Assembly (NCBI GenBank): GCA_035361075.1
Contig: DAOSBX010000009.1
Coordinates: 34,788 to 98,787, forward strand
From: Candidatus Hydrogenedens sp.
Lineage (GTDB): Bacteria > Hydrogenedentota > Hydrogenedentia > Hydrogenedentales > Hydrogenedentaceae
DNA length: 64,000 bases
Reading direction: 5' to 3'
Shown piece after piece: positions 1 through 9,901 of this stretch (positions within the stretch are counted from its first letter, which is position 1; the number at the start of each line of letters is the position of its first letter). The position numbers were made by a program, and so were the translations under genes. Below the pieces are notes generated by a model. That model saw only the letters and a program-made list of their open reading frames with translations, had not been told where the DNA came from and did not search any database.

Positions 1-750
1 TTTGAAACGGATATTACTTCTTTTTGTGCGTGGTTAGCACCTGCGATGAGTCGGCGAGATATTTATCCATGGGGATTAGAGACAGTAGAATGGTCAAATT
101 GTTTAGAGAATATTGTTGAAGAATGGACATCAGAACAAAATGTGTTAAATGAAATAACCGTTGCACGATATATCTCCATGTGGAAACCTGAAAATACCGA
201 TTTGTTTTTAGGGAACAGTATGCCTATCCGCGACGCCGACATGTATGGTTCCAACTCAGGGTCTGATGGATTAGTTTTAGCAAATCGTGGTGCAAGTGGG
301 ATTGATGGGACTATTGCAACATCCGCAGGCATCTCATTCGCAAGGAAACGGATAGTTACCTCTGTTATTGGTGATTTATCTGCAATTCATGACCTGAATT
401 CTTTGTCATTGTTAACAACCAAAGGTGTAAAAGTTATTTTGATAGTTATCAATAATGATGGAGGAGGTATCTTTTCATTCCTACCTATTTCAGCATACCC
501 TGAAACATTCGAACGCTATTTTGGTGTACCACATGGATATCATTTTGAAGCAGGTGCAAAAATGTTTGGGATTCATTATGCAATTACTGATGCACCTGAA
601 GAGTTTAAAAAGATATATAGTGAGGCGATAAACAAAGAAGGTTCTACGTTAATTGAAGTGCCAACAAATCGACCCGAAAATTTGCAACTCCATAAGCAAC
701 TCCAAGAGCGATTAAAGAACGAATTACTAAAATGTATTCGTAAAAGTTAG
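1..750 (+). CDS. menD: MenD (SEPHCHC synthase), C-terminal part
   Basis: The frame is open from base 1, so the gene is cut by the window edge; about 250 C-terminal residues remain. MenD is a thiamine-diphosphate enzyme that joins isochorismate and 2-oxoglutarate in menaquinone synthesis. Family motifs are clear: NSMPIRD, then NRGASGIDGTIATSAG, then the ThDP/metal-binding run GDLSAIHDLNSL followed by NNDGGGIFSFLPI. The end matches a normal MenD C-terminus. No other men gene is visible because the window begins here. The next gene lies on the opposite strand only 18 bases away, so this is the last gene of its operon. An internal ATG at 46 is not a real start, because conserved sequence continues upstream of it. 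Confidence 0.95.
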   Translation, partial: FETDITSFCAWLAPAMSRRDIYPWGLETVEWSNCLENIVEEWTSEQNVLNEITVARYISMWKPENTDLFLGNSMPIRDADMYGSNSGSDGLVLANRGASGIDGTIATSAGISFARKRIVTSVIGDLSAIHDLNSLSLLTTKGVKVILIVINNDGGGIFSFLPISAYPETFERYFGVPHGYHFEAGAKMFGIHYAITDAPEEFKKIYSEAINKEGSTLIEVPTNRPENLQLHKQLQERLKNELLKCIRKS

Positions 751-768
751 GGCTATTTCAATAAATAT

Positions 769-2607
769 CTACTCTACAACAAAGCCTTCTTTTTCGAGGA
801 GTGTTTTTATTTCTTTTAGGAGTTTACCTTTGGCATAGAGCATTTGATTTTCAGATACGTGATGAAAAATATTAGAGAGCCGTTTCCTGTGGAGTAAGTC
901 TGCAATGACAACAGAATCACTCGTTTCAATTAGGATAACGGGGCGAATCTTAACACGCTTTGCGGTATGCGACCAATCTTCAATTGTTGAAATCAGAATA
1001 TCTGGAATATGTTGATTACGTGCCAGTTGTATTAATGACTGAATAAAATAATTGTGGTCTGCACCTCTTTGAAGTCCCCGTAAAAATGATTCTTTGGTCA
1101 ATTTGTAGATAGTTACAGGCCCCGCAGAACTCTTCTTTTCTGTAAATAGTTCAATCCAAACTAATTTTATAGGGTCTGTTTCTACAGTTGGAGCGATAAT
1201 CTCAAAATTAGGCTGGACTATAATTTCATTTTTACGGGAGTATTGTTTTTTAAGCTTTTCTGAGGGTTCCTCATTTGATAGAAGATATTCTCCCAAATCA
1301 TTAATTTTTATATAAGTATTTTCCTTTACTGTGCCTATTTCAACAATGCCACTCCAATGATACAACCCTTTGATTGTAAGCATACATCCTTCTACATCAT
1401 ATTCCTGACTTTCAGGCTCATATCTCCATGCATCTAATTTTTCAACAATATGGTATTTTGATGAATCTAAATAAAGAGAAACGACCCGTTGTGAAAATTC
1501 TTTAAGAGAATACCATGTCTGAGGTTTCAGGGCTCTTAATTCTGTATTTATCACAGAGGCAAGTAAATCGGTTCTATGTTTTTTCATTAGGTTAACGATG
1601 GCTTTCTGCCTTTCAAGGAGTGTTAATTTCGATACTTCTTCGAGATTAGCAACACGTATTGTGTCATCTACCTGAGCAGTCCATCCTAATTCCCCAGCCA
1701 TCCATAAGTATGAATGTACTGAGACCCCAGTATCTGCTGAATCGTCTTGATAAACACGTTGGCTATCTGTTTTTGAAATCTGACCAGAGGGAGTTAAATG
1801 GAGAGGTGTCACTGCAATATCGGCAAGGAGCTTCGACATTTTTTCTGCTAACTGAATTCCATAATTTATAATTTTGGTTGGTCTAACTTTGGCTGGCTCC
1901 ATCGCCTGCTTAAAGTGCTCTTTCAGATTTTTTATTTTTTCCTTGTGATGTCGGATTTCAGCCAGAATGGCAATGTGTCGGTTCAACTTATTTTGTCCGT
2001 TGAAACGGAACAGTTCAAAAAGAACGAACTGATTTAATAGTTCTTCGAGGGAATCTTCTATTTCTGAATTGCTGTAATTTGAAAACTTCTGACGTATTTG
2101 GGATATGGGCAATATTCCCATTTTGTTTTGCCAGACGAAATCAAAAATTTCTTTGGCTAAGTCTGAAAAAAATCCACTTGCAACATATTCAAGAACAGAA
2201 TCTGGTGTTTTGTAAATCTTTGATACCAAATCATGAGCCAACGAACTCCAGCCTACTACACGATTTACTCGCAGTTTCTGTTCTAATTCTCTACGTTCTG
2301 CGTTTGACAGTTCCTGTATCGCCTTAAATATAGATACAATATCTCCATGACTATTTAAGTTGTTGCGAACTCTTATTATGAGTGGAAGCGATTCTGGAAC
2401 AATTTTTATTCGATTTAAATCGAAAAAGAAGAGTTTTGGGTATTTTTTGTAAAGGTAATTTACGGTTTCTTCCGTTATTTCAAGTCGATTCGCTAAATAA
2501 TGAGATGTCAGACCACCACGGCTATTTGCAAGAAGTTCTAATGCCATATTAAAAGCCGTTTGATCCATGCCTTCAAATACAGATAGGAGAGAAATACTAT
2601 ACCTCAT
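769..2607 (-). CDS. Helicase-associated (XPB/Ssl2-like) domain protein
   Basis: A soluble protein of about 612 aa. The C-terminal 200 residues, beginning around IIVQPNFEII, look like the XPB/Ssl2-like domain annotated in bacteria as helicase-associated (Helicase_C_3). I see no Walker A or DEAD/DEAH motif, so it is unlikely to be an active helicase alone. The N-terminal half has winged-helix-like stretches (for example SHYLANRLEITEETVNYLYK). Such proteins are usually uncharacterised and often occur near DNA-repair genes, but none is adjacent. I chose the ATG at 2607 over the TTG just upstream. It is divergent from the esterase at 2730, and the 120-base gap must hold both promoters. The family call is moderate; the function is unknown. 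Confidence 0.65.
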   Translation of the reverse strand: MRYSISLLSVFEGMDQTAFNMALELLANSRGGLTSHYLANRLEITEETVNYLYKKYPKLFFFDLNRIKIVPESLPLIIRVRNNLNSHGDIVSIFKAIQELSNAERRELEQKLRVNRVVGWSSLAHDLVSKIYKTPDSVLEYVASGFFSDLAKEIFDFVWQNKMGILPISQIRQKFSNYSNSEIEDSLEELLNQFVLFELFRFNGQNKLNRHIAILAEIRHHKEKIKNLKEHFKQAMEPAKVRPTKIINYGIQLAEKMSKLLADIAVTPLHLTPSGQISKTDSQRVYQDDSADTGVSVHSYLWMAGELGWTAQVDDTIRVANLEEVSKLTLLERQKAIVNLMKKHRTDLLASVINTELRALKPQTWYSLKEFSQRVVSLYLDSSKYHIVEKLDAWRYEPESQEYDVEGCMLTIKGLYHWSGIVEIGTVKENTYIKINDLGEYLLSNEEPSEKLKKQYSRKNEIIVQPNFEIIAPTVETDPIKLVWIELFTEKKSSAGPVTIYKLTKESFLRGLQRGADHNYFIQSLIQLARNQHIPDILISTIEDWSHTAKRVKIRPVILIETSDSVVIADLLHRKRLSNIFHHVSENQMLYAKGKLLKEIKTLLEKEGFVVE

Positions 2608-2729
2608 CAATGCACGCCTTTATAAACTTATTTCCTTGCACCAGGTAAACATAACATTATATAGTAAATACATAATTAGTTCAAATTACGTTACATTTTG
2701 AATATTCCCAGGATAAAGGAGATTATTAG

Positions 2730-3587
2730 ATGAGTTTTATTATTTTGCCAAAAATTACATTCAGAAGAAGATTGTCGTTGTATTGTTTCTATGCTGTAGT
2801 TTTAACTGTTCTAATATTTTCGATAGGTTGTGCTCATTGCAAGGAGCAGATGTTGTATAGGCAGAAAGCGGGAATGTGTACAGGTTTTATTAATAAGACT
2901 CTGGATAACGGTAAATTAATGAAAAGATATGTTGTATATGTCCCGTATGGTTATCAGCCTGATACTAAAATACCTATGATTTTATTTCTCCATGGAGCAG
3001 GTGAACGTGGTCAAAATGGATTGTTGCAAACAGAAGTAGGGCTTGCTACTTCAATTCGACGGCATCCAGAACGGTGGAATGCCATAGTAGTATTCCCTCA
3101 ATGTCCTGCAGGTAGATTTTATAACGAAATGGTGGATGATATTGATATGTGTGTTGAAAAAACGCGAAAAGAATATAACATTGATGATAAAAGAATATAT
3201 CTGACGGGATTATCTATGGGTGGTTTCGGAACGTGGATTTATGGTGCGAAACGTGCAGATTTATTTTCTGCATTAGTGCCTATCTGTGGTGGTGGTGAAT
3301 TATCATTTATTAAACAGAGATTAGGGAGAGAAGATATTCCGGACGAAACACCGGAGGAAGTAACGCAGAGGATTCAAATACTAAAGGAAATGCCAATATG
3401 GGCATTTCATGGTGCAGATGATGATGTTGTTCCCGTGGAATGCACTCGAGATTTTGTTAAAAAGATAGTGGATGCTGGCGGAACAAAAATAAAGTACACT
3501 GAATATCCGGGAGTGAAACATAATAGTTGGGTTAAGGCTTATGAAGAGATAGAACTTCCTCAATGGTTGTTTTCACAACATAAGTAA
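2730..3587 (+). CDS. Exported alpha/beta-hydrolase esterase
   Basis: A 285-aa protein with a basic N-terminus and a hydrophobic segment at residues 17-33 ending in SIGC, so it is exported and possibly a lipoprotein (the lipobox is weak). The fold signs are good: the oxyanion region FLHGAGERG near residue 86, nucleophile Ser162 in GLSMGGFGTW, acid Asp near 230-232 in FHGADDDVVP, and His264 in GVKHNSW. This matches the phospholipase/carboxylesterase and feruloyl-esterase-like group (dienelactone hydrolase superfamily), which often trims acyl groups from plant polysaccharides. A strong AAAGGAG sits before the ATG. It stands alone, 87 bases ahead of the next gene. The substrate cannot be told from sequence. 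Confidence 0.85.
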   Translation: MSFIILPKITFRRRLSLYCFYAVVLTVLIFSIGCAHCKEQMLYRQKAGMCTGFINKTLDNGKLMKRYVVYVPYGYQPDTKIPMILFLHGAGERGQNGLLQTEVGLATSIRRHPERWNAIVVFPQCPAGRFYNEMVDDIDMCVEKTRKEYNIDDKRIYLTGLSMGGFGTWIYGAKRADLFSALVPICGGGELSFIKQRLGREDIPDETPEEVTQRIQILKEMPIWAFHGADDDVVPVECTRDFVKKIVDAGGTKIKYTEYPGVKHNSWVKAYEEIELPQWLFSQHK

Positions 3588-3673
3588 GTGTAGTCAAATA
3601 TGATATATTGTTAATCGTTTATCGTTGTGTAATTGTCAAATAATTCACTTACAAATATATAGGTAAAGTAACT

Positions 3674-5161
3674 ATGTTTAGTTCTAAAAAGAAAGGATTA
3701 CGGTCTTTTCGAAGTGTTTTAATCCTGCTTATAGTTATTTTGGTGCTTCCACTCATTATCCTGTTTATTGTAAAAGAGTATTTTGCTGCACCACCGATTT
3801 GTTTTGAATATGATAATATAATCAGAAGAACACGTTCTTCTGAAAATGGATATGTGTATTACGTTGCTGCAAACAACCTCGCAGAGAGACTTACTCGTGG
3901 GTATTTCCGCACAATGAAATGGAAACAATTTATTTCTGATATTACAGACAAATATGTCCTTGAACAAATGGATAGTAAAGATATCATAATGGATGTGGTG
4001 GAATATCTTCGCTATTACAAACTTTTAGTCAGTGAAAAATGTATTTTAGGAGAATTTGATTCATATTCAAAACATACAGATTGGTTCAATATTCCTGCAA
4101 ATCCTAATCCCCAAGGAAAATCCATAGGAGAGATAGCAAAACAAATAGGAGGCATTGCTATTTATCCAGAGCATAATTGGAAAGAGGATCTCTTACAGCA
4201 TTCTCACTCTGTTTTAGATAATATCAAGAAAGCCAATCAAAGTAAGTATGTTATACCTTATTTTGTTATGAAAGAAGGTAAATTTATTAACCTATTTGAT
4301 TATGAGATACTGCTCATTGAGTTGGCAAACATCCTTATCTATTTAGAGCAAGGAGACTATGATTCAGCCTTAGAATGGATACAGGGATTCCATTATTTAA
4401 TTTATAGGTTGGGGGTATATTCTATAGATAATCAAGTATCATTACAATTTTTATATGTTGTAGATACAATACTATCTTATCCTGGTTTACCTGACTCTTT
4501 TTATAATGATTTATTATGTTTATTGATAGAGACAAAAGAGTCGGTTAAATCGATAGATTTCAGATCAGTATACTTAAGATATATTTTTGAACTTGAGTCA
4601 GCATTTGTCAGTTATAATGAAGGTTTGACTGACCAAAATCCAATAAATGGAATCCAAAATTCATTTAAAGTCTTTTTTGCATACACCAATACTGCTCGTC
4701 TATTAGAGAAGTATGGAAAAACTTTTGAGGCATCAACATGGGAAGATGTTGAAAAAGCGGTATTATATAAACAAGGAAAAATGAGTGAGGCAATAGAAGA
4801 GATAAGAATGAATAATGCAAAATATAATTTATATCATTTCCATTGGTTGTTTAATTCTGGGGAACTCTGGGAAAGTATTTTGAGGCAACGAAATACAGTT
4901 TTATCTGCAATATATGGGTCTATTATAAAAGTATTATTGGAAAAATACCGGATAAATAACGGGAATTATCCTGCCTCTTTAAATGATGTTGTTGGGTCAT
5001 ATTTGTCAGATGAAGAAATAAAATGGATATTAACCTACCTTGAAATACAACTTTCCCAGTGGAAATATTATATTGATTATTATCCTTTTCCCAAACTACA
5101 AAGTACGCCAGATAAACGTACTCCCAATAGAGATGCTTACCGAATAAGGACAAGTAACTGA
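3674..5161 (+). CDS. Membrane-anchored protein of unknown function with YP-type repeat
   Basis: A 495-aa protein with one N-terminal transmembrane helix (residues about 14-36) and a long, mostly helical extracytoplasmic region. I do not recognise a named family. Near the C-terminus it carries the stretch IIKVLLEKYRINNGNYPASLNDVVGSYL in outline: a helix ending in YR, then N-x-YP, then a Leu-rich turn. This resembles the module just before the DPW tail of GspG-like pseudopilins, and it recurs at the C-terminus of the large ABC permease at 58204-61605. Here the DPW...DGxDDGG tail is missing. The protein may be a free-standing relative of that permease's soluble domain. Start at ATG 3674 with a weak GGTAAAG upstream. 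Confidence 0.55.
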   Translation: MFSSKKKGLRSFRSVLILLIVILVLPLIILFIVKEYFAAPPICFEYDNIIRRTRSSENGYVYYVAANNLAERLTRGYFRTMKWKQFISDITDKYVLEQMDSKDIIMDVVEYLRYYKLLVSEKCILGEFDSYSKHTDWFNIPANPNPQGKSIGEIAKQIGGIAIYPEHNWKEDLLQHSHSVLDNIKKANQSKYVIPYFVMKEGKFINLFDYEILLIELANILIYLEQGDYDSALEWIQGFHYLIYRLGVYSIDNQVSLQFLYVVDTILSYPGLPDSFYNDLLCLLIETKESVKSIDFRSVYLRYIFELESAFVSYNEGLTDQNPINGIQNSFKVFFAYTNTARLLEKYGKTFEASTWEDVEKAVLYKQGKMSEAIEEIRMNNAKYNLYHFHWLFNSGELWESILRQRNTVLSAIYGSIIKVLLEKYRINNGNYPASLNDVVGSYLSDEEIKWILTYLEIQLSQWKYYIDYYPFPKLQSTPDKRTPNRDAYRIRTSN

Positions 5162-5315
5162 ACGGGAAATAGGAATATACAGTAGTTGAAACGGTATTAA
5201 CTCTATTTGCTATAAAGACATAGAGATATGTAAAGTTAAAGGATAGCAAAATGTGTTCAATAGAGTGTTGTATTGTCCAATGAGTACATAAAAGTAATGA
5301 ATAAAGGAAAGATAA

Positions 5316-6923
5316 ATGTCTCAATTTACATTAATTGATTGGTGTGTCCTAATAATTTATTTTTTGTCCATGGCAGCAATGGGACCTTTATTTGCCCATC
5401 GTGGAAAAAGTACGGAAGGCTATTTTCTTGGGGGTAGGTCTTACCCAGGCTGGCTTATAGGCTTGTCTATGTTTGCTACGAGTATCAGTTCCATTACTTT
5501 CGTTGCCTATCCAGCAGATGCATATAAAACAGCATATTTACGCTTTTTATTATGTTTAATGCTTCCAGTTGGTGTATATTTAGCCAGTTTGATATTTCTA
5601 CCGTTTTACCGTAAAGCAGGGATTGTATCCGCTTTTGAATATCTTGAAGGGCGGTTTGGACCTGGTACCCGTGCTTATGCGGCCACTGCATTTGTTATTG
5701 GGCAATTAATTCGGATTAGTTTAATCCTGTATCTTGTGAGTTTACTTGTCTATGAGATGACGCACTTAAATCCGTATTTATGTGTGCTTATCGGGGGAAT
5801 TGTTACATCCTTTTACACTGTGTTGGGTGGTATTGAGGCAGTTATCTGGACAGACTTTATACAATCATTTCTATTATGGGCAGGTGGCTTTGTATGTTTA
5901 GGAATGGTCTTATATAGTATCCCTGGCGGACTGGGGACGGTACTTCATGAAGCCATGGCAGATGGGAAATTTATGTTAGGAGATTTAAACCCTGCAACAG
6001 GTGCTTTAGAACCTGCAAAATGGGGCTTTTCGCTATCAGAAAAGACGATTCTCATGCTCCTTATAATGGGAGTTGCCCAGTGGTTGACGGAATATAGTAG
6101 TAATCAGAATGTAATACAAAAATATGTTGCAACAAAGAGTGAAAAAGACGCTTTTAGTGCTATATGGATTTGCTGTCTATGTAGTGTGCCAACCTGGGGC
6201 TTTTTTATGTTCCTTGGTACAAGTCTGTATGTATATTACAAGATTTTTCCAGACGCACAGGCTCATGCAATGTTGACAGGACAGGCAAAGGCGGAACAGA
6301 TATTACCCTATTTTGTAATTAATGTATTACCGACGGGACTTTCAGGATTGGTGATTGCAGGTGTTCTTGCTGCAGCGATGTCTTCCCTGTCTTCCAGTAT
6401 TAATGCTATCTCGGCAGTAAGTATTGTGGATATTTACAAACGACACTTTGTAAAAGGGCGTTCAGACCAGCATTATGTATGGGCGGCAAAAACAATATCC
6501 ATCATTAGTTCTTTGATTATGATTGGAGGGGCTTTCCTTCTTTTAATAGCAGAAAGTAAAACATTACAGGATACCGCAACAAAACTCGCATCAATTACAG
6601 GTGGAGGACTTTTGGGACTGTATGTCTTAGGTTTCATGACCAAACGTGGAGATGGGAGGGCAGTTTTTGTGGGTATCATTATTACTGTTTTGTTTTCAAC
6701 CTATATTGCCCTAATAGAATTAAAATTGATTACAAAAGATTTGTTTATGAGCTGGGGTTTGTCTGAAGGTGTGAGTAAATTCCTTGCTCAGCCGATGGAT
6801 ACTTATTACGCAGGTTTGACAGGAAATATTATCATCTTCATTATTGCTTATGTTTTGGCAATTACTCTATTACCCGAGAAGCCGAGAGATTTAAAAAACC
6901 TGACGATATGGACACGCAACTAA
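5316..6923 (+). CDS. Sodium:solute symporter (SSS family)
   Basis: A 535-aa integral membrane protein with about 13-14 hydrophobic helices. Family features include an early GGRSYPGWLIGLSMFATSIS segment (the sodium-binding first repeat of the LeuT-fold SSS/SLC5 family), ATGGIEAVIWTD-like sequence YTVLGGIEAVIWTDFIQS, and the later AGVLAAAMSSLSSSINAISA stretch. These belong to the sugar and carboxylate branch of the family. The substrate cannot be assigned, but surrounding esterase, glycosidase and sugar-nucleotide genes favour a sugar or sugar acid. The ATG follows AAAGGAAAG with good spacing. It is 86 bases ahead of the phosphoesterase gene on the same strand. Confidence 0.9.
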   Translation: MSQFTLIDWCVLIIYFLSMAAMGPLFAHRGKSTEGYFLGGRSYPGWLIGLSMFATSISSITFVAYPADAYKTAYLRFLLCLMLPVGVYLASLIFLPFYRKAGIVSAFEYLEGRFGPGTRAYAATAFVIGQLIRISLILYLVSLLVYEMTHLNPYLCVLIGGIVTSFYTVLGGIEAVIWTDFIQSFLLWAGGFVCLGMVLYSIPGGLGTVLHEAMADGKFMLGDLNPATGALEPAKWGFSLSEKTILMLLIMGVAQWLTEYSSNQNVIQKYVATKSEKDAFSAIWICCLCSVPTWGFFMFLGTSLYVYYKIFPDAQAHAMLTGQAKAEQILPYFVINVLPTGLSGLVIAGVLAAAMSSLSSSINAISAVSIVDIYKRHFVKGRSDQHYVWAAKTISIISSLIMIGGAFLLLIAESKTLQDTATKLASITGGGLLGLYVLGFMTKRGDGRAVFVGIIITVLFSTYIALIELKLITKDLFMSWGLSEGVSKFLAQPMDTYYAGLTGNIIIFIIAYVLAITLLPEKPRDLKNLTIWTRN

Positions 6924-7009
6924 ATATATTTATGGATAATTGTAACAAATATATTTTTATGGGGTTTAATTAATAAAAAATTAGCCCTATAATTGTAAAG
7001 GAATTTATA

Positions 7010-8965
7010 ATGACGAAGACCTTTTTATCGAGGCGTGATTTTCTTTCAACCTCATGTATTTTGGCTTCTATAGGTCCTCTGGCTTTTATTCGTTCCGCTT
7101 ATACTGATACAGGAAGAGAAGAGGCAAATCTTAAAGGTTTTATTATTTCGGATGCCCATTTTGGTTGGGATAATCCTAAACAGCCATCTGTAGAAGTGTT
7201 AAAGGAAAATATGAAGAATATCCTAAATACTTTCCCTAATTTAAATTTACTGATTGATACAGGGGATGCTCATCATAATACCGCAAAAATAGAAAACTTG
7301 GCGGAATGGATACAGGTTGTTTCGGAAGGTTGTGGAGTGGTGCCCCTTTTTTATGTGCCTGGCAATCATGAGATTTCTCACAACAACCGTGAAAACAGGG
7401 AATACCGTTCCGCATGCTTGGGTAGTTTACCATGCAGACCTTATTACAGCTTTAGCTTGAGGGGAATTCATTTTATATCTTTACCCCAAATGATGGGTGC
7501 TAATTATGTTTCTCGGGAAGCATTAGAGTGGGTTCGATTAGACCTGAAAGCCCATAAGGACGAGACAACTATAATCCTCAGTCACAATGCCCTTAAAGGG
7601 ACAACATGTCCGCACGATGATACTGGCTATCGGATGGTTGCTAACTCAGAAGAGGTCATATCTTTACTTCGTGAGCATTCTCAGATTATCCTCTGGATGC
7701 ATGGGCATAACCATACATGGGAAATTCTTCCTCGGTGGCAGAAATGGTTCGTGTCAAATGGAAGGTTCGGAGGTTTTCCTCCAAAGGAACCATTTGGAGG
7801 TGAACGCATTGGAGGTATTTATTTTGAAATAAGTAAGGAAGGCATCTACATTCGTGCATGGTGTAGTTCGGATAAAAAGTTTTTTGATGAGATAGACCCA
7901 ACATATCAACACTTAAATCTTCATATTCCAATTTCTACTTCCTATGATAGGAACAAGCCATCCTCTATTGCTTATGGCGTTGGACTAAGTCGTAATGGAC
8001 AAAAGACACCGATGTATAGACATTATATTGGTAAAGATGTTCAGACTCAGGTGTATTTCATGGGTGTTGATGATGTGTGGTTTAATGAAAATTTGGACAT
8101 GACTGCTTATGGAGAACGACCTTCCGGTGGGAAAATGTTGCCAGCAATAGACATCGTTGCATATGAGAATAAAAAAGAAATGAAATGGCAATGGGATAAC
8201 CCAGGTTTGTTCCTTTCGTCAGGGGATAATTATACAGGTGTGATGACTCCACGGAGAGGGGATGCTCAATTTGCGTATTATCCTACCGCTCCTAAAGAGA
8301 AGTATGTTGCACATTTACGAGCGTATGCTCATTCTACAAATACAGAGGTGTATATTGTTTGGAGAATTTATCAAAGTAATGGAACCTTACTCTTGGAAAA
8401 GAAAGAGGATGTTTCCCTGCTTGAGAAGGGATATAATGATGTCTTTTCAAAATTTGAGGTTCCAGAGTTTTCGAATGTCGAAACGGTTAATACAAATGAA
8501 AATAGTGATTTGCAATTACTCATTTCCGCAGAGAGTGTCTTTCGAAATACAGGTGAGGGTGTGCGAGTAGAACAATTACAAATAAAAATGGACAAATCTG
8601 AACCGTTTACAATAAATCCAGGGATTATCATCGGAGGCGATACTTATTCGCATAAGGGGCTATTAAAGGCAGGTGAATTTGTGGAATTGGCGATACCTAC
8701 AAACATAGATTCGCGGTTCGTGGCAACTTCTATTGCAGAAGGAAATGGATTGGTTACCTACTTAATAAAAGAAACAGGTGTTGAATTTCAGGTAAGAAAT
8801 GCGACAATTGCCAGAAAAGACAATACCTACCAAATTGGTTTACTTCGTGCTCAATTTGGAGCATACAAACCCGCTATAGCCATAGCACCGTTGGTAAAAT
8901 CAGAAATCGAACCATTTGTGAAACAAATCCAAAATATGCAAGAATTTCGATATTTATCCTACTAA
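7010..8965 (+). CDS. Tat-exported calcineurin-like metallophosphoesterase
   Basis: A 651-aa protein. The N-terminus has a twin-arginine motif (LSRRDFLSTS) and a hydrophobic core, so it should be exported folded, with metals already loaded. The calcineurin-like set of metal ligands is present in order: SDAHFGWD, DTGDAHHN, PGNHE, ILSHN and MHGHNHTW. The remaining 300 residues are beta-rich with no family I recognise, and could bind carbohydrate or cell wall. Substrates in this superfamily range from nucleotides to phospholipids, so none is claimed. RBS AAAGGAATTTATA precedes the ATG. Co-directional with the symporter upstream and the SDR gene 38 bases downstream. Confidence 0.88.
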   Translation: MTKTFLSRRDFLSTSCILASIGPLAFIRSAYTDTGREEANLKGFIISDAHFGWDNPKQPSVEVLKENMKNILNTFPNLNLLIDTGDAHHNTAKIENLAEWIQVVSEGCGVVPLFYVPGNHEISHNNRENREYRSACLGSLPCRPYYSFSLRGIHFISLPQMMGANYVSREALEWVRLDLKAHKDETTIILSHNALKGTTCPHDDTGYRMVANSEEVISLLREHSQIILWMHGHNHTWEILPRWQKWFVSNGRFGGFPPKEPFGGERIGGIYFEISKEGIYIRAWCSSDKKFFDEIDPTYQHLNLHIPISTSYDRNKPSSIAYGVGLSRNGQKTPMYRHYIGKDVQTQVYFMGVDDVWFNENLDMTAYGERPSGGKMLPAIDIVAYENKKEMKWQWDNPGLFLSSGDNYTGVMTPRRGDAQFAYYPTAPKEKYVAHLRAYAHSTNTEVYIVWRIYQSNGTLLLEKKEDVSLLEKGYNDVFSKFEVPEFSNVETVNTNENSDLQLLISAESVFRNTGEGVRVEQLQIKMDKSEPFTINPGIIIGGDTYSHKGLLKAGEFVELAIPTNIDSRFVATSIAEGNGLVTYLIKETGVEFQVRNATIARKDNTYQIGLLRAQFGAYKPAIAIAPLVKSEIEPFVKQIQNMQEFRYLSY

Positions 8966-9003
8966 TACAAGAGTAAAAGCAGTACAATATAGGGAAAGAT
9001 GAT

Positions 9004-9897
9004 ATGAAACTCCTTATTACAGGTGGAAGTGGTTTTGTTGCTGGTAGCATTTTACGTCAGATTCCGAATGATATAGAGACATATGCACTTTCCAGACAGG
9101 ATAAACCAGAAGCATTGCCTGAATATATTCGATGGATGAAAGTTACAACCAATGATAAAGATGCATGGGCAAATATTGTCTTAGAAATTCAACCGAATGT
9201 AATTATCCATACTTCTGCTATGGCTGATATTGATGAATGTGAAAAACAACCTAACCTTGCATGGGAAGTCAATGTGGGTTTAACACGTGCCTTGTTAAAA
9301 TCTGCAGAACAGTTGTCCAGTCGCTTTATTTATTGCTCTACGGACACAGTGTTTGATGGGAAAAAAGGAATGTATACAGAAAATGATACCCCGTCTCCTT
9401 TGAACCACTATGCAAAAACAAAGGTTCAGGCGGAATACGATGTATCACAGGCAAAGATATCGTGTGTTATTGCCAGATTATCTCTTGTGATGGGTTTCCC
9501 GATTTTAGGTGTAGGTAATTCATTCCTTGCACGAATGCAGAAGAAAATAGCGGAGGGGAAACCAATTCCTATGCCAAAAGACGAATTTAGAACCCCTATT
9601 GATGTTATTACTGTCGGCAAAGCGTTGATTGAATTGGCTCAAAATACATTTGAAGGGGTAATACATTTAGCGGGAAATGAAAGAAGTTCTCGTTATGATA
9701 TGGCAAAAATTATTGCACGGGAAATGAATTGGGATGAAACATTAATTCATCCACATATTATTACAGATTCATTAAGGGCTCCGCGTCCTAAAGATGCTTC
9801 ATTATCCAACGCTCTTGCAAAATCTGTGTTAAAGACTCCTTTTTGTGGTATTGCGGATGGAATGAGACTTGTTAAAACTTTTATAACGAAAGGATAA
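9004..9897 (+). CDS. NAD(P)-dependent sugar-nucleotide reductase/epimerase (RmlD-like SDR)
   Basis: A 297-aa extended short-chain dehydrogenase. It has the Rossmann glycine motif GGSGFVAG at residues 7-14 and the catalytic pair Tyr136-Lys140 in HYAKTK. The segment YCSTDTVFDG is typical of dTDP-4-dehydrorhamnose reductase (RmlD)-type proteins. Length agrees with RmlD (about 290-300 aa). No other rml gene is nearby, so the substrate may be a different nucleotide sugar. The gene is four bases ahead of the DegT aminotransferase, so the two are probably translated as a pair and may make a modified sugar together. Confidence 0.82.
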   Translation: MKLLITGGSGFVAGSILRQIPNDIETYALSRQDKPEALPEYIRWMKVTTNDKDAWANIVLEIQPNVIIHTSAMADIDECEKQPNLAWEVNVGLTRALLKSAEQLSSRFIYCSTDTVFDGKKGMYTENDTPSPLNHYAKTKVQAEYDVSQAKISCVIARLSLVMGFPILGVGNSFLARMQKKIAEGKPIPMPKDEFRTPIDVITVGKALIELAQNTFEGVIHLAGNERSSRYDMAKIIAREMNWDETLIHPHIITDSLRAPRPKDASLSNALAKSVLKTPFCGIADGMRLVKTFITKG

Positions 9898-9901
9898 AAT
9901 A

